Positions 49,044 through 58,120 of a stretch of 64,000 nt of DNA are shown here, piece after piece; within the stretch, counting starts at the first letter, position 1; the number at the start of each line of letters is the position of its first letter. Location: the NCBI GenBank assembly GCA_903848935.1, contig CAINHO010000026.1:102752-166751 (forward strand), written 5' to 3'. The position numbers were made by a program, and so were the translations under genes. The notes beneath the pieces are model-generated. The model worked only from the letters and a program-made list of their open reading frames with translations. It made no database searches and was not told the origin of the DNA. The stretch comes from an uncultured Pseudomonadota bacterium. Its GTDB lineage: Bacteria > Pseudomonadota > Gammaproteobacteria > Methylococcales > Methylomonadaceae.

Positions 49044-50357
49044 ATGATGAAACCAGTAAAAATAGGTATTTTAGGATTAGGCACCGTTGGCGGTGGCGCG
49101 GCAAAGGTTTTACAACGCAACGCGGCAGAAATTGCGCGTCGTGCAGGTCGTGAAATTATTATCACTCGTGCGTCAGCGAGTGATTTGAGCAAATCGCGTT
49201 TGTGCGATACGTCAAAAATCGACATGACAACAAACGGTTTTGACATTATCAATGACCCCGAAATCGACATTATTGTTGAAACCATCGGTGGCGCAGGAAT
49301 CGTTAAAGACATGGTGTTGCAAGCGATTGAAAACGGTAAACACGTCGTGACCGCAAACAAATCGTTGATTGCTTTGCACGGCAACGAAATTTTTGCCAAA
49401 GCCAGCGAAAAAGGTGTCATCGTGGCGTTTGAAGCGGCGGTTGCTGGCGGGATTCCGATTATCAAAGCAATTCGTGAAGGGTTGAGCGGCAATCAAATTG
49501 AATGGCTCGCAGGAATTATCAACGGCACGAGCAATTTCATTTTGACCGAAATGCGCGACAAAGGGCGTGATTTTGCCGACGTGTTAGCCGAAGCGCAGGC
49601 GTTAGGTTATGCCGAAGCTGACCCAACGTTTGACGTGGAAGGCATCGACGCGGGACATAAATTGACGATTTTAGCGTCGATTGCGTTTGGTATTCCGTTG
49701 CAATTTGACAAAGTTTATACCGAAGGCATTACGCAAATTACGCGCACCGATGTCGAATATGCCGAGCAGTTGGGTTATCGGATTAAAAGTTTGGGCGTGG
49801 CGCGTAAAACCAAAAAAGGCATTGAATTGCGTGTGCATCCGACTTTGATTCCTGAACGTCGGTTGATTGCGAATGTGAATGGCGTGATGAATGCGGTGTT
49901 GGTCAAAGGTGATGCAGTGGGCGCGACGTTGTATTACGGTGCAGGTGCAGGTGCAGAACCAACAGGTTCAGCGGTGGTTGCGGATGTGATTGATGTGGTG
50001 CGTGCGTTGACCAGCGACCCTGAAAATCGTGTGCCGCATTTGGCGTTCCAAGCGAATGCGCTGGCGGATATTCCTGTTTTAGATTCGGGTGACTTCCAAA
50101 CTGCGTATTACTTGCGTTTGCACGCTGAAGATAAATCGGGCGTTTTGGCGGATGTGACGCGCATTTTGGCGGATTGTGACATCAGTATCGAAGCGATTTT
50201 ACAAAAACCACCAGCGAAAAATGAAACGATTGTGCCGATTATTTTATTGACGCAAGTGACCCAAGAACACAAGCTCAATGCAGCGATTGCCAAAATTGAA
50301 CAATTGGAAACGGTTAGCGGTAAGGTGAATCGGATTCGGTTGGAAACGTTGGGATAG
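49044..50357 (+). CDS. hom: Homoserine dehydrogenase
   Basis: 437 residues, the stand-alone form with a C-terminal ACT domain. NAD-binding ILGLGTVGGGAAKVL, catalytic region NGTSNFILTEMRDKG, GYAEADPTFDVEGIDAGHK, and the ACT domain starting YYLRLHAEDKSGVLADV. It makes homoserine for Thr and Met synthesis, with threonine feedback likely through the ACT domain. It usually adjoins thrC; here a terminator and five accessory genes lie between them. Confidence 0.96.
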   Translation: MMKPVKIGILGLGTVGGGAAKVLQRNAAEIARRAGREIIITRASASDLSKSRLCDTSKIDMTTNGFDIINDPEIDIIVETIGGAGIVKDMVLQAIENGKHVVTANKSLIALHGNEIFAKASEKGVIVAFEAAVAGGIPIIKAIREGLSGNQIEWLAGIINGTSNFILTEMRDKGRDFADVLAEAQALGYAEADPTFDVEGIDAGHKLTILASIAFGIPLQFDKVYTEGITQITRTDVEYAEQLGYRIKSLGVARKTKKGIELRVHPTLIPERRLIANVNGVMNAVLVKGDAVGATLYYGAGAGAEPTGSAVVADVIDVVRALTSDPENRVPHLAFQANALADIPVLDSGDFQTAYYLRLHAEDKSGVLADVTRILADCDISIEAILQKPPAKNETIVPIILLTQVTQEHKLNAAIAKIEQLETVSGKVNRIRLETLG

Positions 50358-50371
50358 TTTTTATCGAAAAG

Positions 50372-50396
50372 GCACAAGAGGGATTTTGTGCTTTTT
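50372..50396 (+). terminator. Terminator after hom
   Basis: GCACAA and its complement TTGTGC around an eight-base loop, extended by AAAAG/CTTTTT pairing and a five-T tract. It separates hom from the accessory genes. Confidence 0.65.
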
Positions 50397-50423
50397 GCAA
50401 ATTACATATTTGAGGAAAATTAG

Positions 50424-51053
50424 ATGAGATTTATCATTTTGAGTGCAATTTTTGTATGGTTAGTTTCAAAAGGTGTTGGAATTGGTGGTCTCGTTTTTTT
50501 TGTAGTTATTGCATACTTCTGGTCAAAGGGTTCGGATTTGGCAGAAAAGGAACGTATTGAAAAAGAAGAACAAGATCGTATTTTAGAAATTAAACGCATT
50601 GAAAATAGAGACGCTGATAGTCAAACTTTCCCTTGTGAATATCAATGCAAAGGTCATCCAAACGCAACCTTAGCTATTCGGTATGGAATCGCAAATCTTA
50701 AAAAAGAAGTTAAGGAATACTGGTATCACGGGAAAGGTGGGGTAAAAATGAGGAATCCTGACCGCGACGTAATTAGCTTTGTTCCTGCCGATACAATTAA
50801 ATTGCAAAAAATTAAAAAAGTTAAAGACGACCGAGAAGGCAGTCATTATCTTGCGAAACTAACAGATTTTGGTAATCGTGAAATTGTGGTTGTTATAAAA
50901 CCTAGAACTGAATATGTGCAAACGTTTTATCCAATGTCAGAAGATTGGTTTAAAAAATATGCTGACCTTGAATTGGTTTTGAAAGATAACAAAACGTTTT
51001 CATTGAAAGAATTAGCTCATTTTCATGTTCAGAAAGTTGTCATCAATTCATGA
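50424..51053 (+). CDS. Unrecognised membrane-anchored protein
   Basis: 209 residues with SD TTGAGGA. The first 33 residues form one or two short membrane helices, then a highly charged helical segment (residues 38-65), then a soluble mostly beta domain with FPCEYQCKG near residue 71 and several Lys/Asp-rich loops. No family could be assigned. It begins the accessory stretch between hom and thrC, and its base composition and basic character resemble the mobile-type genes next to it more than the flanking enzymes. Confidence 0.65.
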   Translation: MRFIILSAIFVWLVSKGVGIGGLVFFVVIAYFWSKGSDLAEKERIEKEEQDRILEIKRIENRDADSQTFPCEYQCKGHPNATLAIRYGIANLKKEVKEYWYHGKGGVKMRNPDRDVISFVPADTIKLQKIKKVKDDREGSHYLAKLTDFGNREIVVVIKPRTEYVQTFYPMSEDWFKKYADLELVLKDNKTFSLKELAHFHVQKVVINS

Positions 51054-51055
51054 AT

Positions 51056-51109
51056 AAAGTTTCTGTTCTTTTGTCGTCGTTGGAAGATTAGCGAGGAGTT
51101 TTGAAAATT
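51056..51109 (+). repeat. 54-bp direct repeat, copy 1
   Basis: From AAAGTTTCTG to TTTTGAAAATT, matching the copy at 51645-51698 at 52 of 54 positions. It ends exactly at the start of the DUF4160 gene and includes its ribosome-binding site GAGGAG. Confidence 0.9.
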
Positions 51110-51376
51110 ATGCCAACAATCAGCCTATTTTTCGGCATTGTTATCAAGATGCGAAACAACGAACATCCGCCGCCACATATTCACGTTGAATACCAAGGCT
51201 TTGCGGCTTCGGTTGAAATCAAAACAGGCGATATTTTAGTCGGTAAATTACCTCGAAAAGTCGCCGCAATCGTTAAAGAATGGTGCGAAACTCACCGTGA
51301 AGAACTTTTAGCAAACTGGGACAAAGCAATAAACTTTGAACCAGTCGATAGAATTAGAGGTGCAGATTATGATTAA
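51110..51376 (+). CDS. DUF4160 protein
   Basis: 88 residues from ATG 51110, the usual family start MPTISLFFGIVI; an in-frame TTG at 51101 is closer to the SD and cannot be ruled out. The core NNEHPPPHIHVEYQGF with its His cluster is the family hallmark. DUF4160 genes are often paired with DUF2442 genes, as here (eight-base overlap), and the pair is thought to act like a toxin-antitoxin module, though this is not proven. Confidence 0.88.
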   Translation: MPTISLFFGIVIKMRNNEHPPPHIHVEYQGFAASVEIKTGDILVGKLPRKVAAIVKEWCETHREELLANWDKAINFEPVDRIRGADYD

Positions 51377-51629
51377 AATTTTAGAAGCGAAACCCATTGC
51401 GCCGTATCAAATCTTGCTGGAGTTTTCTGACGACACGCAAGGTATTTGGAGTGCAGAAAAATTGTTAGCAGAACGAAAAGGTACGTTACTCGAACCGTTG
51501 AGAGATGCAGATTATTTTGAGCGGTTTTTTCTTGATGCTGGCGCATTATGTTGGGCAAATGGATTGGAGTTTTCCCCCGAATGGTTGTATGAAGATGCTG
51601 TGCAGTCCAAAAAACCAACAATGAATTAA
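51369..51629 (+). CDS. DUF2442 protein
   Basis: 86 residues from ATG 51369, inside the end of the DUF4160 gene. It has the family pattern MIKILEAKPIAPYQILLEFSD at the start and ALCWANGLEFSPEWLYE at the end. It is the partner of the preceding DUF4160 protein. The pair is bracketed by the two 54-bp repeats, so it looks like a cassette inserted in front of mqsRA. Confidence 0.85.
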   Translation: MIKILEAKPIAPYQILLEFSDDTQGIWSAEKLLAERKGTLLEPLRDADYFERFFLDAGALCWANGLEFSPEWLYEDAVQSKKPTMN

Positions 51630-51644
51630 CTTTGAAATGACGAC

Positions 51645-51698
51645 AAAGTTTCTGTTGTTTTGTCATCGTTGGAAGATTAGCGAGGAGTTTTGAAAATT
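51645..51698 (+). repeat. 54-bp direct repeat, copy 2
   Basis: Second copy, two mismatches from the one at 51056-51109. It ends at the TTG start of mqsR and supplies its SD GAGGAG. Confidence 0.9.
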
Positions 51699-51993
51699 GG
51701 AAAAACGTTCGCCACATTGCAAATTATCTAAAATTAAAGCTCTGATTGAAGCTGAAAAAGTGCATTCAACTCAGAGTGCATTAGCTGGTGCGGCGGCATT
51801 AGGATTAGATTTCTTGGAAATGTTAGGTGTGATTCATAATCTAACCACCACAGATTTTTATAAAAGTATGACCACTCATGCGAATCATCAAATCTGGCAA
51901 GATGTTTATCGTCCGATGACAAAAGCAGGTTCGGTTTATTTGAAATTAACTGTTGTCGAAGATGTTTTAATCGTGTCTTTTAAGGAGCTATGA
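51697..51993 (+). CDS. mqsR: MqsR-family toxin (RNA interferase)
   Basis: 98 residues (E. coli 98) from a TTG start, which fits the SD GAGGAG nine bases before it and the conserved first residues EKRSPHCKL. LDFLEMLGVI, TDFYKSMTTHANHQIWQDVYRP and VYLKLTVVEDVLIVSFKE match E. coli MqsR closely, including the Lys, Tyr and Arg used for cleavage. It cuts mRNA at GCU/GCA sites. The antitoxin gene follows by three bases. The rare start codon should keep toxin synthesis low. Confidence 0.92.
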   Translation: MEKRSPHCKLSKIKALIEAEKVHSTQSALAGAAALGLDFLEMLGVIHNLTTTDFYKSMTTHANHQIWQDVYRPMTKAGSVYLKLTVVEDVLIVSFKEL

Positions 51994-51996
51994 CTT

Positions 51997-52395
51997 ATGC
52001 AATGTGTATCCTGCTCGAATGCAGAATTAGTTCACGATAATCGTGACATTACGCATTCCTATAAAGGAAAATCAACAATTATTCCCGCTGTATCGGGGGA
52101 TTTTTGTCCAATTTGTGGCGAGGTGATATTTGATAAAAATGAATCACAGCGTGTAAGTGGTGCAATGTTGAAATTTAACCAACAAGTAAATTCAACAATT
52201 GCTCTATCAACTTTTATCATGGGCGTTCGCAAAAAATTGGGTTTAGAACAACGCGAAGCGGCTGAAATTTTTGGCAGTAGTGCAAGCACCTTTTCACGCT
52301 ACGAAACGGGAAAATCAAAACCACCTGTCGCATTGGTGAAATTATTCAAAGTGTTAGACCACCATCCTGAATTATTATCAGAACTTAGAACGTAA
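51997..52395 (+). CDS. mqsA: MqsA-family antitoxin
   Basis: 132 residues (E. coli 131). N-terminal zinc domain with CVSC (Cys3, Cys6) and CPIC (Cys37, Cys40) binds the toxin; C-terminal HTH (GLEQREAAEIFGSSASTFSRYETGKSKPP) binds DNA. It is the partner of mqsR three bases upstream. The AACCT-AGGTT palindrome known for E. coli MqsA was not found in front of this operon, so its operator differs or lies elsewhere. Confidence 0.93.
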   Translation: MQCVSCSNAELVHDNRDITHSYKGKSTIIPAVSGDFCPICGEVIFDKNESQRVSGAMLKFNQQVNSTIALSTFIMGVRKKLGLEQREAAEIFGSSASTFSRYETGKSKPPVALVKLFKVLDHHPELLSELRT

Positions 52396-52474
52396 ACATC
52401 TTGTTACCCATTTCGAGTAAAGAATTGCGATAATATCCCACCAAAATAAATTTAAAATTTTCATAGGAAAAAAA

Positions 52475-53545
52475 ATGAAACGCTACACAGGCTTAATCGA
52501 AAATTACCGTTCACGTTTGCCAGTCAGTGATACAACCCGAATTATCAGTTTGGGCGAAGGCAACACGCCGTTAATTGAACTTCAAAATATTCCGCGAATG
52601 ATTGGCAAAGACGTGAAAATTTACGTCAAATTTGAAGGCTTAAATCCGACGGGTTCATTCAAAGACCGAGGAATGACAATGGCTGTCACCAAAGCCGTTG
52701 AAGCAGGCAGTCAAGCCATTATTTGCGCCTCAACAGGAAATACGTCAGCGGCGGCAGCAGCTTATGCAGTTCGTGCAGGCATTCAAGCGTTTGTGTTAAT
52801 TCCCGAAGGCAAAATTGCACTTGGAAAATTGGCTCAAACGTTGATGTATGGCGCAAAAATTATCCAAATCAACGGCAATTTTGACCGTGGCATGGCGTTA
52901 GTGAAAGAAGTCGCTGACCACGCACCCGTTACGATTGTAAATTCAATCAATCCGTTCCGCATTGAAGGACAAAAAACCGCCGCGTTTGAAATCGTCGATG
53001 AATTGGGTTTCGCGCCTGATTATCACTGCTTACCCGTTGGCAACGCAGGAAATATCACAGCATATTGGAAAGGCTATAAAGAATATTTCACGGATAAAGT
53101 TTGTGCTAATACGCCTGTGATGTGTGGTTATCAAGCCGCTGGCGCAGCTCCGTTTGTCGTCGGTGAAATGGTGGATAATCCTGAAACAATTGCCACGGCA
53201 ATTCGTATCGGACATCCACAATCATGGGATTTAGCGTGGAATGTTCAAAAAGAATCGAACGGTTGGTTTGATTCTTTCAGCGACGAGAAAATTTTAGCCG
53301 CACAAAAAATGTTGTCGCAATTTGAAGGAATTTTCTGTGAACCTGCTTCGGCAACTTCACTTGCAGGAGCATTGCATGACATTAGCACTGGCAAAATTCC
53401 AGACGGCAGCACTATTGTCTGCACGTTAACGGGCAACGGTATTAAAGACCCTGACACGGCAATGATGCAATGTGCGAATGAAAAACCCGTTACGATTGAT
53501 GCGAGTTTAGACGCGGTGAAAAAAGCGATTTTAGATAATTTGTAA
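52475..53545 (+). CDS. thrC: Threonine synthase
   Basis: 356 residues, the shorter class of about 350. The PLP Lys is in NPTGSFKDRGMTMA, the phosphate loop in PVGNAGNITAYW, and CASTGNTSAAAAAYA is conserved. It converts O-phosphohomoserine to threonine. SD AGGAAA precedes. It lies 2.1 kb after hom, separated by the accessory island. Confidence 0.96.
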   Translation: MKRYTGLIENYRSRLPVSDTTRIISLGEGNTPLIELQNIPRMIGKDVKIYVKFEGLNPTGSFKDRGMTMAVTKAVEAGSQAIICASTGNTSAAAAAYAVRAGIQAFVLIPEGKIALGKLAQTLMYGAKIIQINGNFDRGMALVKEVADHAPVTIVNSINPFRIEGQKTAAFEIVDELGFAPDYHCLPVGNAGNITAYWKGYKEYFTDKVCANTPVMCGYQAAGAAPFVVGEMVDNPETIATAIRIGHPQSWDLAWNVQKESNGWFDSFSDEKILAAQKMLSQFEGIFCEPASATSLAGALHDISTGKIPDGSTIVCTLTGNGIKDPDTAMMQCANEKPVTIDASLDAVKKAILDNL

Positions 53546-53554
53546 AACTGTTTT

Positions 53555-53592
53555 TCGCAGAACGTTCCACCATGAACGTTCTGCGATTTTTT
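53555..53592. terminator. Terminator after thrC
   Basis: A perfect 12-bp stem TCGCAGAACGTT with an eight-base loop, followed by six Ts. It ends thrC just before the convergent yajD stop. Confidence 0.9.
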
Positions 53593-53593
53593 G

Positions 53594-53971
53594 TTATTTC
53601 TTTGACATCAAATCTTTCAAATTCGCAAACGGATTATGTGCGCCTAATGACGCATTAGTTGAACTGCTTGCACTCGAACCAAAACGAGTTTCTTCAAAAC
53701 GTTGATGCTCATTATCGTGACAATACACACACAATAATTCCCAATTACTGCCATCAGCCGGATTATCATCATGATTATGATTACGATGATGTACGGTGAG
53801 TTCAGTTAAATTTGCATTGGTAAATTCTCGCGTACACCGCCCACAAATCCACGGATACATTTTTAACGCTTGCCCACGATACGATTGTTCACGCTCCGTT
53901 TGATTTTTGCGAGCGTCGATGACGATTTGATTAAGTTTGTTTTGATTTAATGCGACTTTTTTAATGGTCAT
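53594..53971 (-). CDS. yajD: HNH nuclease family protein YajD
   Basis: 125 residues from ATG 53971 (SD GGAGG). The zinc/HNH core has WICGRCTREF, ELTVHHRNHNHDDNP, SNWELLCVYCHDNEH; the C-terminal NPFANLKDLMSKK is typical of YajD. It is a putative HNH endonuclease of unknown role. The ATG overlaps the stop of rnt by four bases, so the two are co-translated. Confidence 0.9.
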   Translation of the reverse strand: MTIKKVALNQNKLNQIVIDARKNQTEREQSYRGQALKMYPWICGRCTREFTNANLTELTVHHRNHNHDDNPADGSNWELLCVYCHDNEHQRFEETRFGSSASSSTNASLGAHNPFANLKDLMSKK

Positions 53972-54621
53972 AATTCCTCCGTATTTGTTTTGGATTGGGT
54001 TGTGTCTAAGGATTCCAAGTGTTTCCAACGATTGATAATCATACAAAATAATTCTGCAGTTTTCTCGGCATCATATAACGCCGAATGTGCTTTATCGCTT
54101 TCCCAATGCAATCCAGCCGCTTTCGCGGCTTTTGCCAGCACAGTTTGTTGATACGCCAAACCGCCTAATGTGGCCGTATCAAAGGTACTAAAAGGATGGA
54201 ATGGATTTTTTTTGAGTTGTGAACGATGCGCGGCGGCATTTACAAACGCAATATCGAACGCAGGATTGTGTCCCACCAAAATCGCTTTGGTACATTTATT
54301 TCGTTTGATTGCTTCTTTAATCGGTTTGAAAATCAGTTCTAACGCGGCTTTTTCTTCAATTGCCATGCGAAACGGATGAAACGGATCAATGCCTGTAAAT
54401 TTCAAAGCCGACGGATCAAGTTCTGAATTTTTGAACGGAATAACGTGAGCGGAATAACGTTCGGTGGCAACTAAATTGCCTTCGGAATTTAATTCGACAA
54501 TTACGGCGGCAATTTCTAACAAAGCATTTTTTTTCGGATTAAAGCCGGCGGTTTCGACATCAATCACGACGGGAAGATAACCGCGAAAGCGTTTTTCTAA
54601 AGGAATTATGGACGTTTCCAT
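53968..54621 (-). CDS. rnt: Ribonuclease T
   Basis: 217 residues (E. coli 215). DEDDh exonuclease: exo I VIDVETAGFNP, exo II VGHNPAFDIAFV, exo III AHSALYDAEKTAEL. It trims the 3' ends of tRNA and other stable RNAs. The N-terminal FRGYLPVVIDVETAGF is the family form. It ends in a four-base overlap with yajD. Confidence 0.95.
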   Translation of the reverse strand: METSIIPLEKRFRGYLPVVIDVETAGFNPKKNALLEIAAVIVELNSEGNLVATERYSAHVIPFKNSELDPSALKFTGIDPFHPFRMAIEEKAALELIFKPIKEAIKRNKCTKAILVGHNPAFDIAFVNAAAHRSQLKKNPFHPFSTFDTATLGGLAYQQTVLAKAAKAAGLHWESDKAHSALYDAEKTAELFCMIINRWKHLESLDTTQSKTNTEEL

Positions 54622-54741
54622 CGATTAAAAATCTCGGTGTCATGAAATAAAAAAAGCCTGCTACTCGATGCAAGCCACTATCTATGCTATGTTACGCGAA
54701 AAACCTTTAGAACAAAAAATTATAGTAAAGACGGAGATTTT

Positions 54742-55497
54742 ATGACGCAACAACAAAAATTATTCACACGCTTAATAGGCGCAACTTTATTAACTTCATT
54801 AGCAGCCTGTTCAAGTGTAGTGAAAGATGAGCGCGACCCTTTAGAAAATTGGAATCGGGGCGTTCAGACGTTTAATGATAACGTTGATGAATACGCATTA
54901 AAACCAGCGGCGAAAGGTTATCGTTGGGTGATGCCATCGTTTGCTGATCAAGGAGTAACGAACTTATTTGGTAACGTGAATGACATCGGTGTTGTGATTA
55001 ACGATTTATTGCAATTCAAATTGGCACAAACCGGTTTAGATGGTTCGCGGTTCATCATTAACAGCGTCGCCGGAGTGGGCGGTTTAGTGGATGTCGCGGA
55101 CATGGTTGGATTACCCAAACACAAAGAAGATTTTGATCAAACATTGGGCGTTTGGGGCATTCCGTCAGAACCCTATATCGTCTTGCCCTTTTTTGGTTCA
55201 AGTTCACCACGCGGAATTGTCGGACGTATGGGCGATGCAGCGATGAATCCCGTGAATTATGTCGGTGCTGGTGTATTGGGTTTAAGTTCTGGCGCAACGG
55301 CAACTGCCGTAAGCAGTGGTACTTTTGCACTCAAAATACTGGACACCCGTGCGGATCATTTAGGTGCCGAAAAAGTGGTGCGCGAAGCCGCCGTAGATCA
55401 TTATGAATTTCTTAAAAATTCCTATTTTCAACAGCGCGACTATTTAGTGAATGACGGTCAAAACGATAAAAACGATGTGATGGATATTATTGAATAA
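54742..55497 (+). CDS. mlaA: Outer-membrane lipoprotein MlaA
   Basis: 251 residues, the E. coli length. Lipobox LAAC (Cys23), DPLENWNRGVQTFN, LKPAAKGYRWVMP, FIINSVAGVGGLVDVA and FDQTLGVWGI are the family hallmarks. It removes phospholipids from the outer leaflet of the outer membrane. The other mla genes are not in the window. SD GGAG is present. Confidence 0.95.
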   Translation: MTQQQKLFTRLIGATLLTSLAACSSVVKDERDPLENWNRGVQTFNDNVDEYALKPAAKGYRWVMPSFADQGVTNLFGNVNDIGVVINDLLQFKLAQTGLDGSRFIINSVAGVGGLVDVADMVGLPKHKEDFDQTLGVWGIPSEPYIVLPFFGSSSPRGIVGRMGDAAMNPVNYVGAGVLGLSSGATATAVSSGTFALKILDTRADHLGAEKVVREAAVDHYEFLKNSYFQQRDYLVNDGQNDKNDVMDIIE

Positions 55498-55591
55498 CAA
55501 CCGCTTGTTTTTCATAAATCGTTAAACTTCAAGATCAACGCAGATTTTTATGTTGATTTTATGTTGATTCTTTGGCTATCGAGACCGCACC

Positions 55592-55987
55592 ATGTCACAT
55601 TTCCTTAAAGAGATATTTGAGATTTTGTTTGAAATCATTGAATTCTCAGAACCTTATTTATTAGTCACCACCATTTTCTTCATTCCATTTACGATTATGG
55701 TTACGTCTCTACCAAAGCGATTTTTTCAATACGAATTCACGCAGCACCTTTTGCCCGCATTATTTGCTAAATATGAAAGTAAAAAAACGCAGTTAGAGCG
55801 TATTAACGCGATGACGCAAAATGCGATGGTCGTTATTTTGATAATTGATTTATTTGGTTTGGGGCATTTCTTTTTTGGCAGTGAGGGTGGACACGAAACC
55901 GGCACACACCATGAAGCTAGCGCAGGCGAACACATTAGCCAACATGGTGCAGAAGCTGTCGGTGAACACGCTCCTGTTGAACACTAA
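55592..55987 (+). CDS. Small membrane protein with His-rich tail, unrecognised
   Basis: 131 residues. Two hydrophobic helices at about 20-40 and 78-92, a basic segment between them, and a C-terminal tail of about 38 residues with eight His and several Glu, which could bind a metal. No family was recognised. It lies two bases before mutM and is probably co-transcribed with it; its own upstream gap is 94 bases. Confidence 0.65.
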   Translation: MSHFLKEIFEILFEIIEFSEPYLLVTTIFFIPFTIMVTSLPKRFFQYEFTQHLLPALFAKYESKKTQLERINAMTQNAMVVILIIDLFGLGHFFFGSEGGHETGTHHEASAGEHISQHGAEAVGEHAPVEH

Positions 55988-55989
55988 TC

Positions 55990-56805
55990 ATGCCTGAATT
56001 ACCTGAAGTCGAAACCACGAAACGCGGAATTTCACCGCATATCGTTGGCAAAACCATTCAAAAAGTCATTGTCAGACAACGACAATTGCGTTGGTTAATT
56101 CCGGCAAATTTTGAAACTGATTTGATGGGGGCGACGATTGAAACTGTCCATCGTCGGGCAAAATATCTGCTCATTAAAACCACAGCCCACACGTTAATCG
56201 CACATTTAGGTATGTCGGGGCATTTACGCATTGTGAATAATGCCGCGCCTGTCGGTAAACATGATCACGTTGATTTTGTTTTCGATGAAAATACCGTGTT
56301 ACGTTTCAATGATCAACGTCGTTTTGGCGCGTTAGTTCTGGCAACTGGCGACGTAATGAAACACCAGTTATTGCGAGATTTAGGTGTTGAACCGTTATCG
56401 GACGATTTCACCTCGCAACAGTTATTTCAATTGTCACGGCGACGACGTGTGCCAACGAAAACATTTCTAATGAACGGAAAAATTGTGGTTGGTGTCGGCA
56501 ACATTTACGCGAATGAAGCGTTATTTATGGCAGGAATTTTACCGACGCGCCATGCCGGTGATTTATCGTTAATCGACTGCGAAAAATTAGTGACGTGCAT
56601 TCGAGAAGTGTTAGCACGAGCGATTGAAAATGGCGGCACGACATTACGCGATTTCGTCAATGCCGATGGTAAAGCTGGTTATTTCCAACAACAATTACAC
56701 GTTTATGGACGTGGTAAATTGCCATGCCCAGACTGTACTCAACCATTACAAGAAATTCGACTTGCCAATCGCAGCACCGTTTTTTGTTCACATTGTCAGC
56801 AGTAG
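55990..56805 (+). CDS. mutM: Formamidopyrimidine-DNA glycosylase
   Basis: 271 residues. It begins PELPEVETTKRG with catalytic Pro and Glu after Met removal; the helix-two-turn-helix is in VGVGNIYANEALFMAGI, and the C-terminal zinc finger has CPDC and CSHC. It removes 8-oxoguanine and cleaves the strand. The gene start follows the His-rich protein by two bases. Confidence 0.96.
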   Translation: MPELPEVETTKRGISPHIVGKTIQKVIVRQRQLRWLIPANFETDLMGATIETVHRRAKYLLIKTTAHTLIAHLGMSGHLRIVNNAAPVGKHDHVDFVFDENTVLRFNDQRRFGALVLATGDVMKHQLLRDLGVEPLSDDFTSQQLFQLSRRRRVPTKTFLMNGKIVVGVGNIYANEALFMAGILPTRHAGDLSLIDCEKLVTCIREVLARAIENGGTTLRDFVNADGKAGYFQQQLHVYGRGKLPCPDCTQPLQEIRLANRSTVFCSHCQQ

Positions 56806-56853
56806 TAATTTACATTTTCCTTCCAAACATTCACCAAAATTCGAGGTACACAA

Positions 56854-58068
56854 ATGGCAGTCGGACAAAATACATTCCCTTTGATGCCGCCTATTGCTGG
56901 CGTGCAATTAGGCACAATTAACGCCGGAATTAAACAAACGGTGCGTGATGATTTATTGGTTTTTCAATTCGTTGAAACAGCGACGTGCGCGGCGGTGTTT
57001 ACGCAAAATGCGTTTTGCGCCGCGCCTGTTCATGTCGCCAAAGCGCATTTAAGTCATGCGCCACGCTGGTTACTTATCAATTCTGGTAACGCAAATGCCG
57101 GCACGGGCGACCAAGGCATGACCGATGCACGACAAACGTGTCAGGATTTGGCGCAAATTACCGGCGGACAAATGCAACAAGTATTACCGTTTTCAACCGG
57201 TGTCATTGGTCAGCCATTGCCGGTCGCGAAAATCACTTCTGCCCTGCCCCAAGCGATAGCGAATTTAGCCGAAAATCATTGGGAACAAGCCGCTCACTCC
57301 ATTATGACGACCGACACATTTCCCAAAGGCGTGTCGAAAACGATTACGTTATCGGGCGAAACCGTCACGATTAACGGCATTTCCAAAGGTGCGGGCATGA
57401 TTCAGCCGAATATGGCGACGATGCTTAGTTTTATCGCTACCGATGCCAAAATCAGCCAATCGTTATTGCAACAATGTTTAACGATGGCGACGGAATTATC
57501 CTTCAATCGAATTACCGTGGACGGTGATACGTCTACGAATGATGCGTGTGTGTTGGTGGCGAGCGGTTGCACACTTGCGCCAGAAATTGTGGAAGATTCT
57601 GAAAATTACCAAATTTTTGCGGCGGCAATTTTAGATGTAAGCAAAACGTTGGCAGAATTGATTGTGCGTGATGGCGAAGGCGCGACGAAGTTGATGAAAA
57701 TTGTGGTATCTGAAGCCGCGAATGATGCCGAAGCGGTGCAAGTTGCCAAAACTATTGCCCATTCACCGTTGGTGAAAACTGCGTTTTTCGCCAGCGACCC
57801 GAATTGGGGACGCATTTTGGCGGCAGTTGGACGCGCGGGTGTAGAAGCGATGGAATTGGAAAAAATTCGTATTTATTTGGACGACGTTTGCATTGTTCGT
57901 GACGGTGGACGCGCGGACGATTACACGGAGGAAGCCGGTCAAGCCGTCATGAATCAAGCGGAAATTATAATTGGCGTAAAACTCGGACGTGGCGAAGCGG
58001 TACAAACCGTGTTGACCTGCGATTTCTCATACGATTATGTGAAAATCAACGCGGAATATCGCACCTAA
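56854..58068 (+). CDS. argJ: Bifunctional glutamate N-acetyltransferase/ornithine acetyltransferase
   Basis: 404 residues. The self-cleavage site is in KGAGMIQPNMATML, where Thr becomes the N-terminal nucleophile of the beta chain. NSGNANAGTGDQG and TVDGDTSTNDACV are also conserved. It recycles the acetyl group in arginine synthesis. It follows mutM by 48 bases and ends at a terminator. Confidence 0.95.
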   Translation: MAVGQNTFPLMPPIAGVQLGTINAGIKQTVRDDLLVFQFVETATCAAVFTQNAFCAAPVHVAKAHLSHAPRWLLINSGNANAGTGDQGMTDARQTCQDLAQITGGQMQQVLPFSTGVIGQPLPVAKITSALPQAIANLAENHWEQAAHSIMTTDTFPKGVSKTITLSGETVTINGISKGAGMIQPNMATMLSFIATDAKISQSLLQQCLTMATELSFNRITVDGDTSTNDACVLVASGCTLAPEIVEDSENYQIFAAAILDVSKTLAELIVRDGEGATKLMKIVVSEAANDAEAVQVAKTIAHSPLVKTAFFASDPNWGRILAAVGRAGVEAMELEKIRIYLDDVCIVRDGGRADDYTEEAGQAVMNQAEIIIGVKLGRGEAVQTVLTCDFSYDYVKINAEYRT

Positions 58069-58120
58069 TTCGAGGCTTCACCACTGTGGCGACATTAACG
58101 CAAATGTAAGAAATATAAAG

